A DNA stretch of 64,000 nucleotides from Diorhabda sublineata. Lineage: Eukaryota; Arthropoda; Insecta; Coleoptera; Chrysomelidae. Under the pieces are notes generated by a model. It made no database searches. It saw only the letters and a program-made list of their open reading frames with translations, and was not told where the DNA came from. The stretch spans positions 31,651,385-31,715,384 of the forward strand of contig NC_079479.1 in assembly GCF_026230105.1 (NCBI RefSeq). The letters run 5' to 3'. The position numbers and the translations under genes were made by a program. This document shows, piece by piece, positions 25,128 through 37,089 of this stretch. How positions within the stretch are numbered: position 1 is the first letter of the stretch; every line of letters starts with the position of its first letter.

Positions 25128-25309
25128 GTGGGATTGGATTGCAAACATCAAACCCGTTTCGAAAAAGGTAAAGACGATTTCTTCGGCCGAGAAAGTGATA
25201 GTGATTTTTTTCCGGATAGTCATGAGATTGTATTCATGGTTCACAAAATTAAAAACATAATAGAAAATTATAAAGCATTTGATGAAAAAGAAAGTGCTTT
25301 CTTATCAAG

Positions 25310-25470
25310 TTAACGCACCTTTTCACACCTCGGTGATCGTCATGGTTATAATTCACGAATTGCACTTCGAATTGGTTCAACACCCACCATATTCACCGGA
25401 TCTGGCTCTCAGCCCCCGATTCCTAGCCTTGAAGTTTCCGTTGCAGGAAAGATTTTAATCAGACGAGGAC
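25310..25470 (+). mobile_element. Mariner transposase C-terminal scrap
   Basis: The forward frame from 25330 reads HTSVIVMVIIHELHFEL, then HPPYSPDLALS and on to a stop. HPPYSPDLAxSD is the mariner block around the third catalytic aspartate; here the SDxFLFP part has decayed to SPRFLA. An open frame of 61 codons just upstream (25128-25313, acidic and charged) has no recognisable homology and may be filler joined by a deletion. Confidence 0.65.
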
Positions 25471-27230
25471 ATTATCATATATGTAAATTTCAAACAACCC
25501 TCGTAATATGTATGTTACAAAACTATATCGGCATGTTTTGTTTCCCGTATATAATAAGAAGCATCAACTTGAGAAGACATTAACTATACATTTAAGTAAC
25601 GCCATTCTCTAAACATCAACAAAGATGGAAACAACTGATTTCAAAATGCCGATCAAACTGATTTGTAAGTATGCGGAGAAGTGACATTTGATTAACGTTA
25701 TCTAAATTTTATTGTTGTCTACTTTTGTTTTGACTACCATGTCAATCGATACAGCTTGGAATTGAAATTTTTTGTTCACTCCGAACAGACAGTAGTTTCA
25801 GAATGATTGCTGTAAATACAGAACGCGGTAACTCGTTATTTACTTTTTATCAACATCCTAAAATAGGTCGAACTTTACTTTCAAAAATATCATATTCAAT
25901 CATATGTTGCAACTTCTGACGACGTAATTGTTAATTGCATTAAATTGAAATGTGTCATTTCAATTATATTTCACTATACTGTCTTTAGTAATAGCATAGT
26001 TGGTCAATTATTATTTCTAAGGAGTGAACAAAAAATTTTACTCCATGTGCACTTTGACCCAAGTATTTAAAAATGCATTATTACAGGTACACTTTCAATT
26101 ACATTTTTTTTTATTCTTCCACCGACTTCTGACCCATACTCATACCAAATCGCCTTTTCTTTATAGCCTTCCTACTTTTTTAACTGCATGCAATCAACCT
26201 AATACTTTCCATTATACCTTGTAGTACGTTTTAGATAAAACCCCTATACCTACGACCCTCTACTGTTTCATTACACTCTCTCTTCTACTTTATCACACAA
26301 ACCCAAGAACGACGCTTCAAATCCGACAGTTGGCTTGATACCTAGCTCGTCATTAGCCGATCTACGCTGCTCCTAGTGGTTAGGCACGCGCGGGGAATTA
26401 CTAAGTTCTACGTAGGTCATAAACAACTAATAACTCGTATTTTTGAAATTTTTTAATATTATTTTAATAAAAAAGGGCAAAGATAAAGAAATACTTAGGA
26501 GCACAACAGCAATGAATCGTCCAAAACCAACATGTTTTTAATAGATAAAAATCTATGACTGCCTAATGTCAATTAAAGTATCTGTTGACGTTTTGTGTTC
26601 ATTAAATGTGTCACTTTAAATGTTAGCATAGAAATTTCAAAGTCAATAAGATGTGGGGTCTTTTGGTATTACAGTTCGTGCTACTAAATTTTGTCTTGAA
26701 CATAGCGTCCCAAAAAACTGATTATTTGCCTCACACTGCAAACTGTTTTCATCATCTTTTTCATAGTCCCGATCTTGTATCTAGTGATTATTACTTTTTT
26801 TAGAAAATAAGAATTAGCTAGAAGTACACCGCTTCAACGACTTTTTTGTTGTGCTCGTATTATCACTAAAAATCCATAATGGAGTAACATTTCTCCATTT
26901 TTCTTAACCACTATCATAATTTCTTTCTCGGCTGTAGCTTTATACACGTGTATTGTATTGGTCATAAAAATGAAGAAGCGACATCTCTAGCAAAGCGTCG
27001 CAATCAACTGAAACTTTAGGTAAATTGTAAAAGTTCTTGCACAAGTATTTCCTTAACATAAGATGTTCCATGAGGAAAGTGTAGAAGACTCATCAACATG
27101 AGCGGAAAGACTGATCGAGGCGCGCACTGAGCACGAGCAAGCAGCGGTATGTGCCCTAATTCCATAGGATCGTCAGTTAACATTTCAAATGAAAAGTTGA
27201 TTTTTATGGTAAAATCGTGAATGGAAGCGA
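25471..27230. other. AT-rich non-coding stretch
   Basis: No gene was recognised. The plus strand is C/T-rich around 26100-26310. A brief GC-richer patch with gcacgcgcgggg lies near 26380. Confidence 0.4.
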
Positions 27231-27483
27231 ACAGAGGGTATCACCAAAGGATCCAAGAAAGCTCGTATAAACAAATCGAAAGTGAAAATGATACTCGACT
27301 GCTTCGTTGAAAGCCTCTACGAGTTCCTTAAGGATCTCGTTCCAACTGGACAGACAGTACATCAAGTATTTTATAGTATACTACTGCGCGTTGAGTTTGT
27401 CGCAGTTTTTAGTTTAAAATGTGACTACAGCCATCCCTTTCGCCGGATCTATCGTCCCGTAACTTCTTTCTTCATTCCACAGT
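27230..27483 (+). mobile_element. Mariner transposase central scrap, a different lineage
   Basis: The forward frame, open through 27485, reads ITKGSKKARINKSKVKM, then ILDCFVESLYEFLKD, LVPTGQTVHQVFY and further. It corresponds to the mariner block between the first and second catalytic aspartates (KKxRxxKSKVKxML, then FxDxxG, then PxGQTVNxxFY). The second aspartate is replaced by an E in the CFVES stretch. The wording differs from copies A-C (which carry EKGEP and YLEKGKTI), so it belongs to another mariner lineage. Both ends are lost. Confidence 0.68.
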
Positions 27484-27689
27484 GAAGAACGTTACATTTT
27501 GAATTGATTGTTAACATCAAAACAAAGGAAATATTTTCAGAATCGGTATAACATATGGGTTGGTGTATTAGTGTGTAGAAAAGTACAATTTTACTCGCTC
27601 TTTCAGATGTAGTCAATGATTTTTTTTTAATTCTAGAACTCTCTTCATTTTTTCGAAATCTTCTTCATCTTCTTCCTGCTGTGCATAGG

Positions 27690-28380
27690 CATCATTGCCT
27701 GTTTTTCTTCACATCATTGCCTCCGCTCAGTCACCTGGGAGGTTGTCACTCCATCTTTTCCTAGGTCTTCCAAGGTTTCTTTGTCCTGCTGGTGATTTGT
27801 CCCTTGATATTTTCCCAATTCGTTCTTCCGTCATGCGGTCAATGTGCTCATTCCATTTTATCTTTCTATCCAGTACCCAGTCATTGATGTTATCTATGCC
27901 GCATGTTCGTCTTATGTTATCACTTCTTTATCTATCCATTATTGTTCTTCCCTCTATTCTTCGAACTATTTTCACTTCTGTAGTCTCCAATATCCGTTTC
28001 ATTTTAGAGGTCTCAGGTCGGGTCTCTGTTGCATAGGATAATAAAGGTCTGATTGCGGTCTTATATATGCGGGCTTTTACTTCAGTTCGAGCCTCTTGAG
28101 GCTCTTGTAGCTTGGTTTCTTACTTCCGTCTCCACGTCCCCGTGTCCAGATATTTCGATTCCCATATATTTAAATTTCATTTCCTGGTGTATTATTTTGT
28201 TATCCACCACAAGCTTACATCTGATGGGTGTCTTGGAAGTAACCATTGATTTTGTCTTTGCCGCTGATATTATCATATTGAACTTTTTTGCTGTTTTGTT
28301 AAATTGGCCTTTGCAGATCGTCCTCGTTCTCCGCCAACAGTCCCGCATCGTCTGCATAGCACAGGATGAGACTTAGACAT
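27690..28380 (-). mobile_element. LINE reverse-transcriptase C-terminal relic
   Basis: On the reverse strand the open frame at 28357-28082 covers the thumb side of a non-LTR reverse transcriptase: KFNMIISAAKTKSM, CKLVVDNKIIHQE, KFKYMGIEISG. It is followed, with one frame break, by KARIYKTAIRPLLSYATET, then WVLDRKIKWNEHIDRM and RNLGRPRKRWSDNLPGD, ending at a TGA at 27728-27730. One internal stop lies in the IMDR region. The catalytic YADD segment and everything before it are absent, which is the 5' truncation typical of LINE copies. Confidence 0.85.
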
Positions 28381-30253
28381 AGACCCACAATTTTTCGAAA
28401 TCTAATGATTGTAAATAAACGAGTTGAAAATTTTTTGGTGTAATTTCCATACAGAATCACACCTAGCCCCTATTAAATGGTATATAAAAAGAAAAATTTT
28501 TTACCAAGCGACAGTAAAAAAAATTAAATTTATTCATCAAACACCTTATAAAGTTTTTGTTATATTTTTTTATCAAAAAGCATACGTATATATAAATTAT
28601 AAAAACTAACCTTGTAATTCTGTTTTTTATATAAACCCTTTTTTCGTAATTTTACCTGCACGGTTTACCCCTACAAATATTACCCACCAAATTCGTCCAA
28701 GTTTTTTCATATGTATGTAGAAAACTGTTACATATTACAGTTACCTTCTATGTACAGACCTTTTGGGAAACATTTGAAGTTTAGCTATTTAACACTAGAT
28801 GACGCTGACTGTGACGGAAACATCCGAATCAATAAGGTGAAAATTTACATTCTCGAATCGTTAATTTTTATCACATTTAACTTTTTTCGTTTCTTTAAAA
28901 AATTTTTAATCAATGTTTAAATTGAGAAATAATTTTCAGATGAAGCAATTAATATTTTCGAGTCAGAAATATATACTTATTGATAATTACAATTAACCTA
29001 TGCCATTTGGCTATATTTCAATGGCGATATTATACAAGGCGGTCTCAAAAATTTATACATATTGCACGAAAACGTGGACTATAAATTCATTCACATATTC
29101 TGGAGAGACATCTATATTTGATCTACAAACTTATTATTGCAGATATGTTCAACTAATTTTCAAAGATTGTGAATTACTTAAGACCATACAAGAATAATTT
29201 GAGGAAAATTACAGTATGTAAAAGTAATTAAATGATTCTTTGCCTTGAAAATGATCCAATGCCACTACAAAATCTCGACCCAAACGATCTATTGTGACTC
29301 CCTTTCTTGTTGCGGTACGAGGGTACCCAGTGTTCACAGTTCAAAGTTCAGAATGTGGGATTGCTATAGCTGCCAGATATCTTCGCTCCCAAGTGTAAAA
29401 CTCTGGACTTCCGTAATGTTTCACATGTGGATAGAGATTTCGTTCTCTGTGGTACTAAAATTTGCATGCAATATTAGCTGGTGTCTTCAAGTGTTTGTTG
29501 AGGCGACAGTGCACCGATAGAACTCCTGTTAGTTTTCGTAGGTTGTTCTTACTTAGGTTGATGGGCAAGTGACGACGTGCATTTAACAATGAAGAGCATG
29601 TGATAATGATACATAAAGGTGTTGCTAAAGAATAAACTAGTAATACGTGATTAAATCATATAGATCCAAAGGCTTACAAATATTATGGCATTGTAGAAAA
29701 TCATCCAAAATTTTAATCTATGAATAACAGATACCGAAGATAAATTTGTTCAAACTATGAATTTTGAAAATAATCTACATTCATACATCTCAAAGTATAT
29801 TTAATTATCACATTTTATCGATCGAAATAGGTTAGTTAACGATAGATGAAAATATCAAAAATTATTATAATCAGTTGGTATTAATTCCAAGTACAACTTT
29901 TTAAATCGCTTCCAAAATATCTGAGACAGACATGGAAAGAGACAATTAGACTTGATAAATGATTTTCTTGTCTTAAAGCGAACTGGTACGGAGCGGAAGG
30001 GAGAAAGAGGTGAAGGGACGTTCAGGGAAATTGAGGGAAAACGCGACAAGAAATAAAAAGGGAACGAATAATTTTTGTCTCGTTTTATCTACTTGCGCCA
30101 AGCATTTTATAAAATCGCCTCTGCTCGGCAATTAATGCTTTTCTCGATATCATTTGCACATAGGCGTAGAAATAATAAATAACAAAGAAGTATTAGAAAC
30201 TTTAGAATAGATCAATTTATTCGGTTGGTACATTTTACCATATGGAGTTACTC
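28381..30253. other. AT-rich non-coding stretch
   Basis: No recognisable gene. A GA-rich patch with more G and C lies at about 29930-30060. Open frames here are short and show no family resemblance. Confidence 0.4.
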
Positions 30254-30448
30254 CTATTCTTCTTCGAAATGCTCAAACAACTTAGTGATAGTATAATCCT
30301 CGACTAGAGCGAAACGAAGAGCGACCAATACAACCATACACATTTCAATAGAATACCACATGGTGGTAAGACAAGCGATATGAGAATGAATACCATTGAC
30401 AACAACGAAACAATTAAACATGGTTGTATTTCTTACTATTTTATACAC
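30251..30448 (-). CDS. Unrecognised 64-codon frame with a membrane-like segment
   Basis: The reverse-strand frame begins MYKIVRNTTMFNCFVVV, continues through a hydrophobic stretch around residues 30-48 (MCMVVLVALRFAL) and ends with an acidic tail (FEHFEEE) before a TAG. Codon choice looks less AT-driven than in nearby chance frames, and a TATA-like ctttatatag lies upstream. It might be a short membrane protein, the last exon of a receptor-like gene, or chance. No family is recognised. Confidence 0.2.
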
Positions 30449-30494
30449 GCTATATAAAGTAGGGAAATATATTGTTGAGGAAATGTACGAAGAT

Positions 30495-31815
30495 GGTCTC
30501 AGTAGTACTTGGTCTGACCAAGAGATAACAATATTTGCTTAAAAAATACTGTATTACAAACATTAGAAACAAGGCTAGAAAAATCAGAAACAGGACCAGT
30601 ACTATCAGAAACAAGGTTAAAAACATCTATAACGAGACCAGAAACATTAGAAACGAGGCCAGAACCATCAGAAACAAGGTTAGAAACATCAAAAACGAGG
30701 CCAGAAACATCAGAAATAAAGCCAGAAATATCAGAAACCAGGCTAGGAAAATCAGAAACAAGACCAGAACCACCAAAAACAAAGGCCAGAAACATCAGAA
30801 CTGAGGCAAGAAATATCACAATCAGGGTCAGAATCATCAGAAACGGGGCCAGAACCATCAGAAACAAGGTTAGAAACATCAAAAACGAGATCAGAACCAT
30901 CAGAAACGAGGTTAGAAACATCAAAAACGAGGCCAGAAACATCAGAAATAAGGCCAGAAATAACAGAAACAAGGCTAGGAAAATCAGAAACAAGACCAGA
31001 ACCATAAAAACAAAGGCCAGAAACATCAGAACTGAGGCAAGAAATATCAGAACCAGGGACAGAATGGTCAGAAATAGGTCCAGAACCATCAGAAACGAGG
31101 TTAGAAACATCAAAAACGAGGCCAGAAACATGAGAAATAAGGCCAGAAATATCTGGAACAAGGCTAGGAAAATCAGAAACAAGACCAGAACCATCAAAAA
31201 CAAAGGCCAGAAACATCAGAAATAAGGCCAGAAATATCAGAAACAAGGCTTGAAAAATCAGAAACAAGACCAGAACTATCAAAAACAAAGGCCAGAAACA
31301 TCAGAACTGAGGCAAGAAATATCAGAACCAGGGCTAGAATCGTCATAAACAGGTTCAGAACCATCAGAAACAAGGTTAGAAACATCAAAAACGAGGCCAG
31401 AAACATCATAAATAAGGCTAGAAAATTTCCATTGATTAATTTGTAAACGAAAAATTATCAACGATGAATATTATGCTAACTTATTGCAACGTTTGAGTAA
31501 AAAAATCAAGCAAAAATGGCCGCATTAGACTTAGAAGAAAATTTGTTTCATCAAGAAAATGCACCAGCTCACATATGCGTTATTGCAACCAAATTCATGA
31601 ATTTAAGTTTGAATTGCTACCTGACGACCCTATTTGCCAGATTTAGCCTCCTCGGATTATTTTCTGGTCCCAGACTTAAAAAAATAGCTCGGCGGTCAAA
31701 GATTTTCCAACAATGAAGAGATGATGTCGTCAGTTACTAGTTGGGAAAAGTGTATGAAGCTAAAAGGAAATTACGTGGTTTTCTGTTCTCTTTCTGGGCC
31801 AGGTAAATTAATAAC
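30495..31815 (+). mobile_element. Mariner copy B with a minisatellite in place of its middle
   Basis: The left end carries the mariner terminal repeat (gtacttggtctgacc near 30508-30522) and a few tens of bases of leader. Transposase homology resumes at about 31426 with INDEYYANLLQRLSKK, then KMAALDLEENLFHQENAPAH (second-aspartate block; D is N here in part), a degenerate SDYFLFP region, and SAVKDF-like sequence. The right end has ggccaggta near 31797, as in copy C. The N-terminal half of the transposase is missing, and its place is taken by about 870 bp of 21-bp repeats. The copy is dead and has frameshifts and stops. Confidence 0.78.
30549..31425. repeat. 21-bp minisatellite, about 40 units
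   Basis: The unit is about 21 bp, of the type ggccagaaacatcagaaac, with variants (ggctaggaaaatcag, accatcagaaac, acatcaaaaacgagg). Larger blocks recur: ggctagg-type units lie at 30741, 30973, 31162 and 31247, spacings that are close to multiples of 21. Because 21 is a multiple of three and the unit lacks stops in most frames, it creates long artificial frames. The reverse-strand one is hydrophobic (FLMFLAS-type heptads) and the forward one is basic (ARNIRNK-type heptads). I do not regard these as genes. Confidence 0.9.
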
Positions 31816-32480
31816 ATCGTAAAATGAAATTTGAAGTAAGTAATTGTTGAATACTCATACTTCATATCAATATTTAATACTTAAATATCAATATTTTATA
31901 TTGATTAACTGTTACTTGACCTTTTTTAACCAAATTTACAATCAAAATGATTCAATTATTTAGATTCAATAATCTTTTCCATATAGGTATATTCGTTACC
32001 AATTGTATGAAAATAAAAAACTAAACTTAATGTAGTAATGTCAACAGTCTGTTTGCGGAAAATACAACAGTTATTTATGATTGTTTCCGATAGCCAGCCA
32101 GAAAATTAAAAAGCGTTTCGGTAGAAAACTCGAGACTCGGCTTTCCTAGCGAGTCGGAAAAACGAGGGAAACTCTAAGAAGAATATTAGCGCGTTTAAGG
32201 GAATGGGAGAGAAATAACTTTTGCGCTTTGAAAGTTTTGGAGTTTCCCACATGGGAATAACAAGAACAAATAGTGGACATTTAGGTGGGACATTACAAAT
32301 AATTAGATATTTATTTTATGAAATTTTTAAGATAATAAGACAATAAGAATTTGGTGTGATTTATGACAAATTACATAAATGCCGCTTCTACATATTAATT
32401 TATGAAAAGTCCTCCATAAGCAAATGCGTTTCATGTATTGCGAATTTAGAAGAGGACGGATAGGAAATCGCAGGAATTAG
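31816..32480. other. Non-coding stretch
   Basis: No gene was recognised. Bases 32110-32260 are richer in CG-containing words (actcgagactcgg, cgagtcgg) than the surroundings and include the inverted pair cgagactcgg / cgagtcgg. Confidence 0.4.
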
Positions 32481-33145
32481 GCAAGTGCTGGTAGATCCTG
32501 TTGTTCTGTTACTATTAGGAACATTGGAAGAATCAGACTTTTTCTCTCATTTTTTTCTCACTAGGTTAGTCTCAATCTTCGCAAATCTGATGTCTGATCT
32601 ATTAATCATCTTAGTATTAGCCCACCTCTTTCCTTCCTTCTGTAGTCCCTAGGTAATTCTTGTTCCCAACGTTAGACTTTTTGGGCTTTGACTATTTGTG
32701 TGATATTAGAATCGTAATATATTTCTCCCAATTCTACAATCCTTATTTTTCTCCACGATTCGTTGTCGATTTATTTGTTTCCCAGTATTTTTCGAAGCAC
32801 ATTCTTCTCCTGCACTAGATTTTCAGCATTCTTATGGGTTAGTAGTAACCAGGATTCACATCCAAACCGTGCAGTTGATCTAATCATCGATTTGTTAAAA
32901 CCTTTCGCTTGCTGAATATTATCTAGGGATTTCATTATTCCAGATCCTCCATTAACAGTACTCCTAGTAATCGAAGACTCCTAGTTTTTCGCACTGAAAG
33001 ATCTATTTTCTTTCTAAATCTTCATTTGCCGTTACCTTCCATAAAGTTAGTTTTTTCAACATATACCCTGAGACAGAGTCTTTCTGTATCATTTTCTAGT
33101 CGTCTGTATACTTTTTATAATTCACCAACGTTATATTGAACGAGA
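32481..33145 (-). mobile_element. LINE reverse-transcriptase C-terminal relic
   Basis: Read on the reverse strand, the segment gives SLDNIQQAKGFNKSMIRST, then RFGCESWLLL and ENLVQEKNVLRKILGNK, then ESWRKIRIVELGEIYYDS. This matches the thumb and tail of insect LINE reverse transcriptases, with a YGxExWxL box, then an ERxILRKIxG box, then WRxRxNxEL. Stops and frame breaks are scattered throughout. The wording differs from the LINE at 27.7-28.4 kb, so it represents another element family. No catalytic residues remain. Confidence 0.6.
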
Positions 33146-33989
33146 GTTTGCATACGTTTTTGAATTTTGGAACAATGGCATGCGTAAATCACATATCTTG
33201 GGTATGAAGAATCATAAATCTTATTTAAAGGAATTTGCTGATAACATCAGGTGAATAAACAACTTCAAACCAATGTTAGAATCTATATCGGCCTACTTTC
33301 CAGTGAAAATTACTGGCTACTTATTTTTAAATTGATTTTAAGTGTTTTGATTTAAAATCTAGTGTTTTGATTTATTAATTAATATCAACTACATATAAGT
33401 TAATTGATTGAGGCGGTGCTATTTCTTTTCTATTTCTGATAATTAGTAGTCGTTCATTAAATTTTTTAATAATTATTTTGTGAATAATAACTTTGAGCAG
33501 AACCCAGAAAGCTCATGTTAATGGTAGAACGAAGTGAATTTCCTTCAATAAATCGCTTAAAGTAATTGCTAGACGATTTTTCCGATATTTTAATTAATCC
33601 TGGAATGTTTTTTACCCATGAACTCCATTCGATAATTTCAACCCTCTTAAAGTATTTTAAATTGAGTTTCCTAATTAAAAGTTTTCAAAAGTACGGACGA
33701 AAAATAAGGTAACTGGAAGAAATTTATTTTATCGCGGTTCTCTTTTATTTTCATTCATTTATTGCGTAAAAAAAGCGTTGTTTTAAAATGGTAGATTAAT
33801 AAATAAGACATTGCCATGAAATATGATTTTAATGACAAAAATTTGATAAATAGATACAAAACATATGTATAAACATAATAAGATAAATAAATATTAAAAA
33901 CATAAATGAAAATTCTATAAAATAATTCGAAAAAGTTCAATAATTGTCAAACACTATTTTTTTATATCTTATATATTAAAAAAATTGAT
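33146..33989. other. AT-rich non-coding stretch
   Basis: I see nothing beyond low-complexity A/T sequence. Short open frames in either strand show no family resemblance. Confidence 0.4.
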
Positions 33990-34486
33990 GATTTCCATTC
34001 CGAGTCCGTTCAGGCGTTCTACCCAAACGATTTGCTTAAATTTTTTTTTTCAATGAAAGGTATTGATCCATAGATCAGCCATCAACAATCGGATTTTATC
34101 TAATTTTCACTATTCTCAAGTTATACTCAAATGCGATTTCCCCTTGTACATTACTTATGGGAGTTTTTTACATACACACGTTCTATCCTCAATATCTCAG
34201 GTTCTATTCAATATAGAGACTTCGTTTTGGTTTAAGAACACTCGCTGAAACACCCTCTTTCTTTTGAGTTTTTGAACACTTAAATCGGTTGAGCTGGAGA
34301 GGAGCTAAGCGCAATCAATGTGGAGTTATGGATGTTTGTAGGTTTTTGGCAATTTTTCTACATTCAAAGATCTATATCTCAGGTTCTAATATAGCTACAG
34401 AGTTCTTCGTTCTTTTCTATTATAATGATTTTTGATACTTATTTAATAGATTCGATGCGAGCTAAGCCGCGGGTAAAAGCTAGTAA
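33990..34486 (+). mobile_element. Helitron-like non-autonomous element, 3' end
   Basis: The segment ends with gcgagctaagccgcgggta followed by AAAGCTAGT at 34476-34484. This closely resembles the tail gcgagcgaagccgcggg...CTAGT of insect non-autonomous Helitrons. Inside it the phrase atatctcaggttcta occurs at about 34192 and again at about 34375, an internal direct duplication. A clear 5' TC end was not identified. Known of the family: Helitrons move by rolling-circle replication and leave no target duplication. Confidence 0.4.
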
Positions 34487-34609
34487 CATTTTACTTCTTC
34501 TCTAATCACAGAAAAAATTTATTTGGGCATTTCATTTCTTGTTAGTTTGACCTCTTGTACACATCCTAAACATAGAAAACGCTTTTTGACAATACTCCTC
34601 TTGAGGCTG

Positions 34610-34800
34610 TTAAAAAAATATTGAATGCGATGGATGTCGGATGTCACAACTACTACCCACTACAACAACAGAAATAAAAGTAGGACACGATACAATTTCT
34701 ATCAATTTATTTAGAGAGTGTCCACAAGAAGAAATGAGATCCCCACTTATGTGAAGTTGAGATCCAAGCAGGTTTGAAAATGCTTGGACAAACACAAGGA
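34610..34800 (+). mobile_element. Possible R1-like reverse-transcriptase scrap
   Basis: The forward frame reads KVGHDTISINLFRECPQEEM and then RSPLM before a TGA. It resembles the GCPQGGVLSPLLW box that lines the reverse-transcriptase active site in R1/jockey-type LINEs, with the glycines replaced. Only one box is recognisable, so the call is weak. Confidence 0.3.
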
Positions 34801-37089
34801 GCTACGCAAAAATAACTAATAGCACAAAGACTTGCTAAAGAAAGGACGAAAAAACACTTTTTGGGACCTGAAATCGATTACAGGAGAATAAAGAAAATAC
34901 TAGAAAACGATGTAGATAGGAAAAAACAGTTACTAAAATAATCTAAGAGGTTTGAGACAGAACTACTCCTGGAAACCCGTAACCAAAGAAAATCCATAGA
35001 ATGTATCTATAAGTGAGAAAACAAATATTAACAAGAAGGTTGTTAAGGTATTGCTGTCTAATTAGACACCTTATAAAATATAAATCGTCATCCACATATA
35101 ATACAAAATAAGATACAAAGGAAATGGGTAAAAAAGTATCCAGAAAAAATAGAAATTTCATAAGCCATTACAAAAAAAAGTCATACGACTCTAAATGCTA
35201 CAGTATGATCAAAAACTAATTAAACAAAACAGTTTTCTTACTATAAGCAATGAAAGACTCTAAATGAATTCATTTTGGATGGACACCAAAAGTGAAGCAG
35301 CTCAACTTCCAATGTAACTATTGATATCAAAGAAATAGTTCCATGAATGAAATTATAAAGCAATATGACTATCTGAAAGATGAACAGTAGGCTGCATTTT
35401 GGTTCCAATGCTTCTCTGAGCCCACTGGTATGATTTTTTATGATAGTACATTAAATTTACCCAAAAATACAATGTTTATATCCTCATTCGAAGCATAACG
35501 CTTTAGTGTAATGATTATGAATGTTGCCAATCGATTAAAACGTTTCTTCTTGAAAAAATTTACAAACAAGAGGTGTCGCTGTCATCTATAAAATATCAAT
35601 TGTTTTCCCAATAAAACCGAATAAAACAATTTGAATTAAACCACTTTTTTACCACATGATCTTCTAGTATAGTACAAAAAAGGCTTGTAAGTTATTATGT
35701 AGGCAGTTCGATCTGTTATTATCAATTGTTAATCCTATCTCCTTTCTTGTTTTCAGATTTTCTTCATCGTCAAATTATTGGGAAAAAAACGCTACTTCAC
35801 GTTTGTGAAAACATCCAACTCATTGTCATTTTACCGATTACACCCTGTTTATATTTCACGTCATTTTAGAATATGATTTCGTCGTATTCACAGCTTTAAT
35901 TAAACCTAAAAAAAGCATGACTCGCGCTATGAAAATCGTATCGAAATTGTAAAGTAGGAAAATAATTTACATAAAGAAATTGTACTCACTCCAGCTGATA
36001 AAAACCTTTCCAACATTAAACTTTTACGACGCAGTGCTAAAGAAGAAGACGAAAACAAAAGAAAAGTGACACTTGGACAAAAGGTAGTTAAGGCTGTGTT
36101 TTGTTTGGGCCAAGACAAAAGACGGACGCTCCTGCAAAGAAATAAATGAATGTCGGGATAAGGAGAACATTAAAAAGATATCACAAAAACACTATTTACA
36201 TTTCGCATCTCTTTTGTCTTTCAGAATACCGGCTTGGGGTGGAATATATTATTGATACTCGGAATCTGATACCGAGCTAAAAACATCGTCCGCTTTCAAA
36301 ACAGGTATATTTTTATACAGACTGTCCTACAGTCGAATTCCTCGAAAACTATTCAGAACTAGAAACTGATGATCAGGAGTCATTAAAGGCAAAGCGGTGA
36401 AGTAATTGACTCAAACTAGATTTTCCAAATAATCTGTATCTATATCCAAAGAAAATATAAACAGCGTTTTCCTACTTAGGTGCCTTCATAATCCAATCAA
36501 TTTTTTAGGCCCAATGAAGATTATGAAGTACTACTATCAGTGGCTGCGGCTTAACACGCTGGCTGTATTGTTTTCAGAGCGGATGAGAGCGATTTCACAT
36601 CTAAATCAGTCAACGGTTGAAATTAGGAACCATTCAATTTATTTCGATGACTTCTCGTCACACTTAATTTGAGGTTTTGACTTCTATTAAGATTTTTTTA
36701 TGGGAAATCGAAATCAAATCAATTATTCGTTAACAAATCATTGTTATTACTGATAGAAAGCTAATACACAACACGCTGAACATAATACAGAAACATTTTC
36801 TTCAAGTATATTTATTTGTTGAGAAAGTCTCCTGGTTCTCGTTTCTGCATGATCCCTAATAATTTACAGAATCGGTTCTTTCAATAATATATTTATACAG
36901 TCATTAAAACTGCTCACTCCAATATTTACTATCTATAATATCCATTTTTTAATTATACGTACTTCAGTCCGTGTTATATCACTGCCATTTCATGTGTTTT
37001 ATGTAACTGAATTGTTCTCTCGGGGAGGTCACATAGACCTAATGAATTGTTTAAGTTGCATCTGGAATATTTGTTCAAGATGCTAAATA
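34801..37089. other. Non-coding stretch
   Basis: No recognisable gene. A forward frame near 35970-36140 (IVLTPADKNLSNIKLLRRSA and onward) is open for about 55 codons and charged, but I cannot assign it. Confidence 0.35.

Noticed and set aside
34943..35161. Reverse frame containing LYVDDDLYF, reminiscent of the YVDD box of retroviral-type reverse transcriptases
   Set aside because: None of the neighbouring reverse-transcriptase motifs are present, the rest of the frame is ordinary AT-coded hydrophobic sequence, and one short match is expected by chance.
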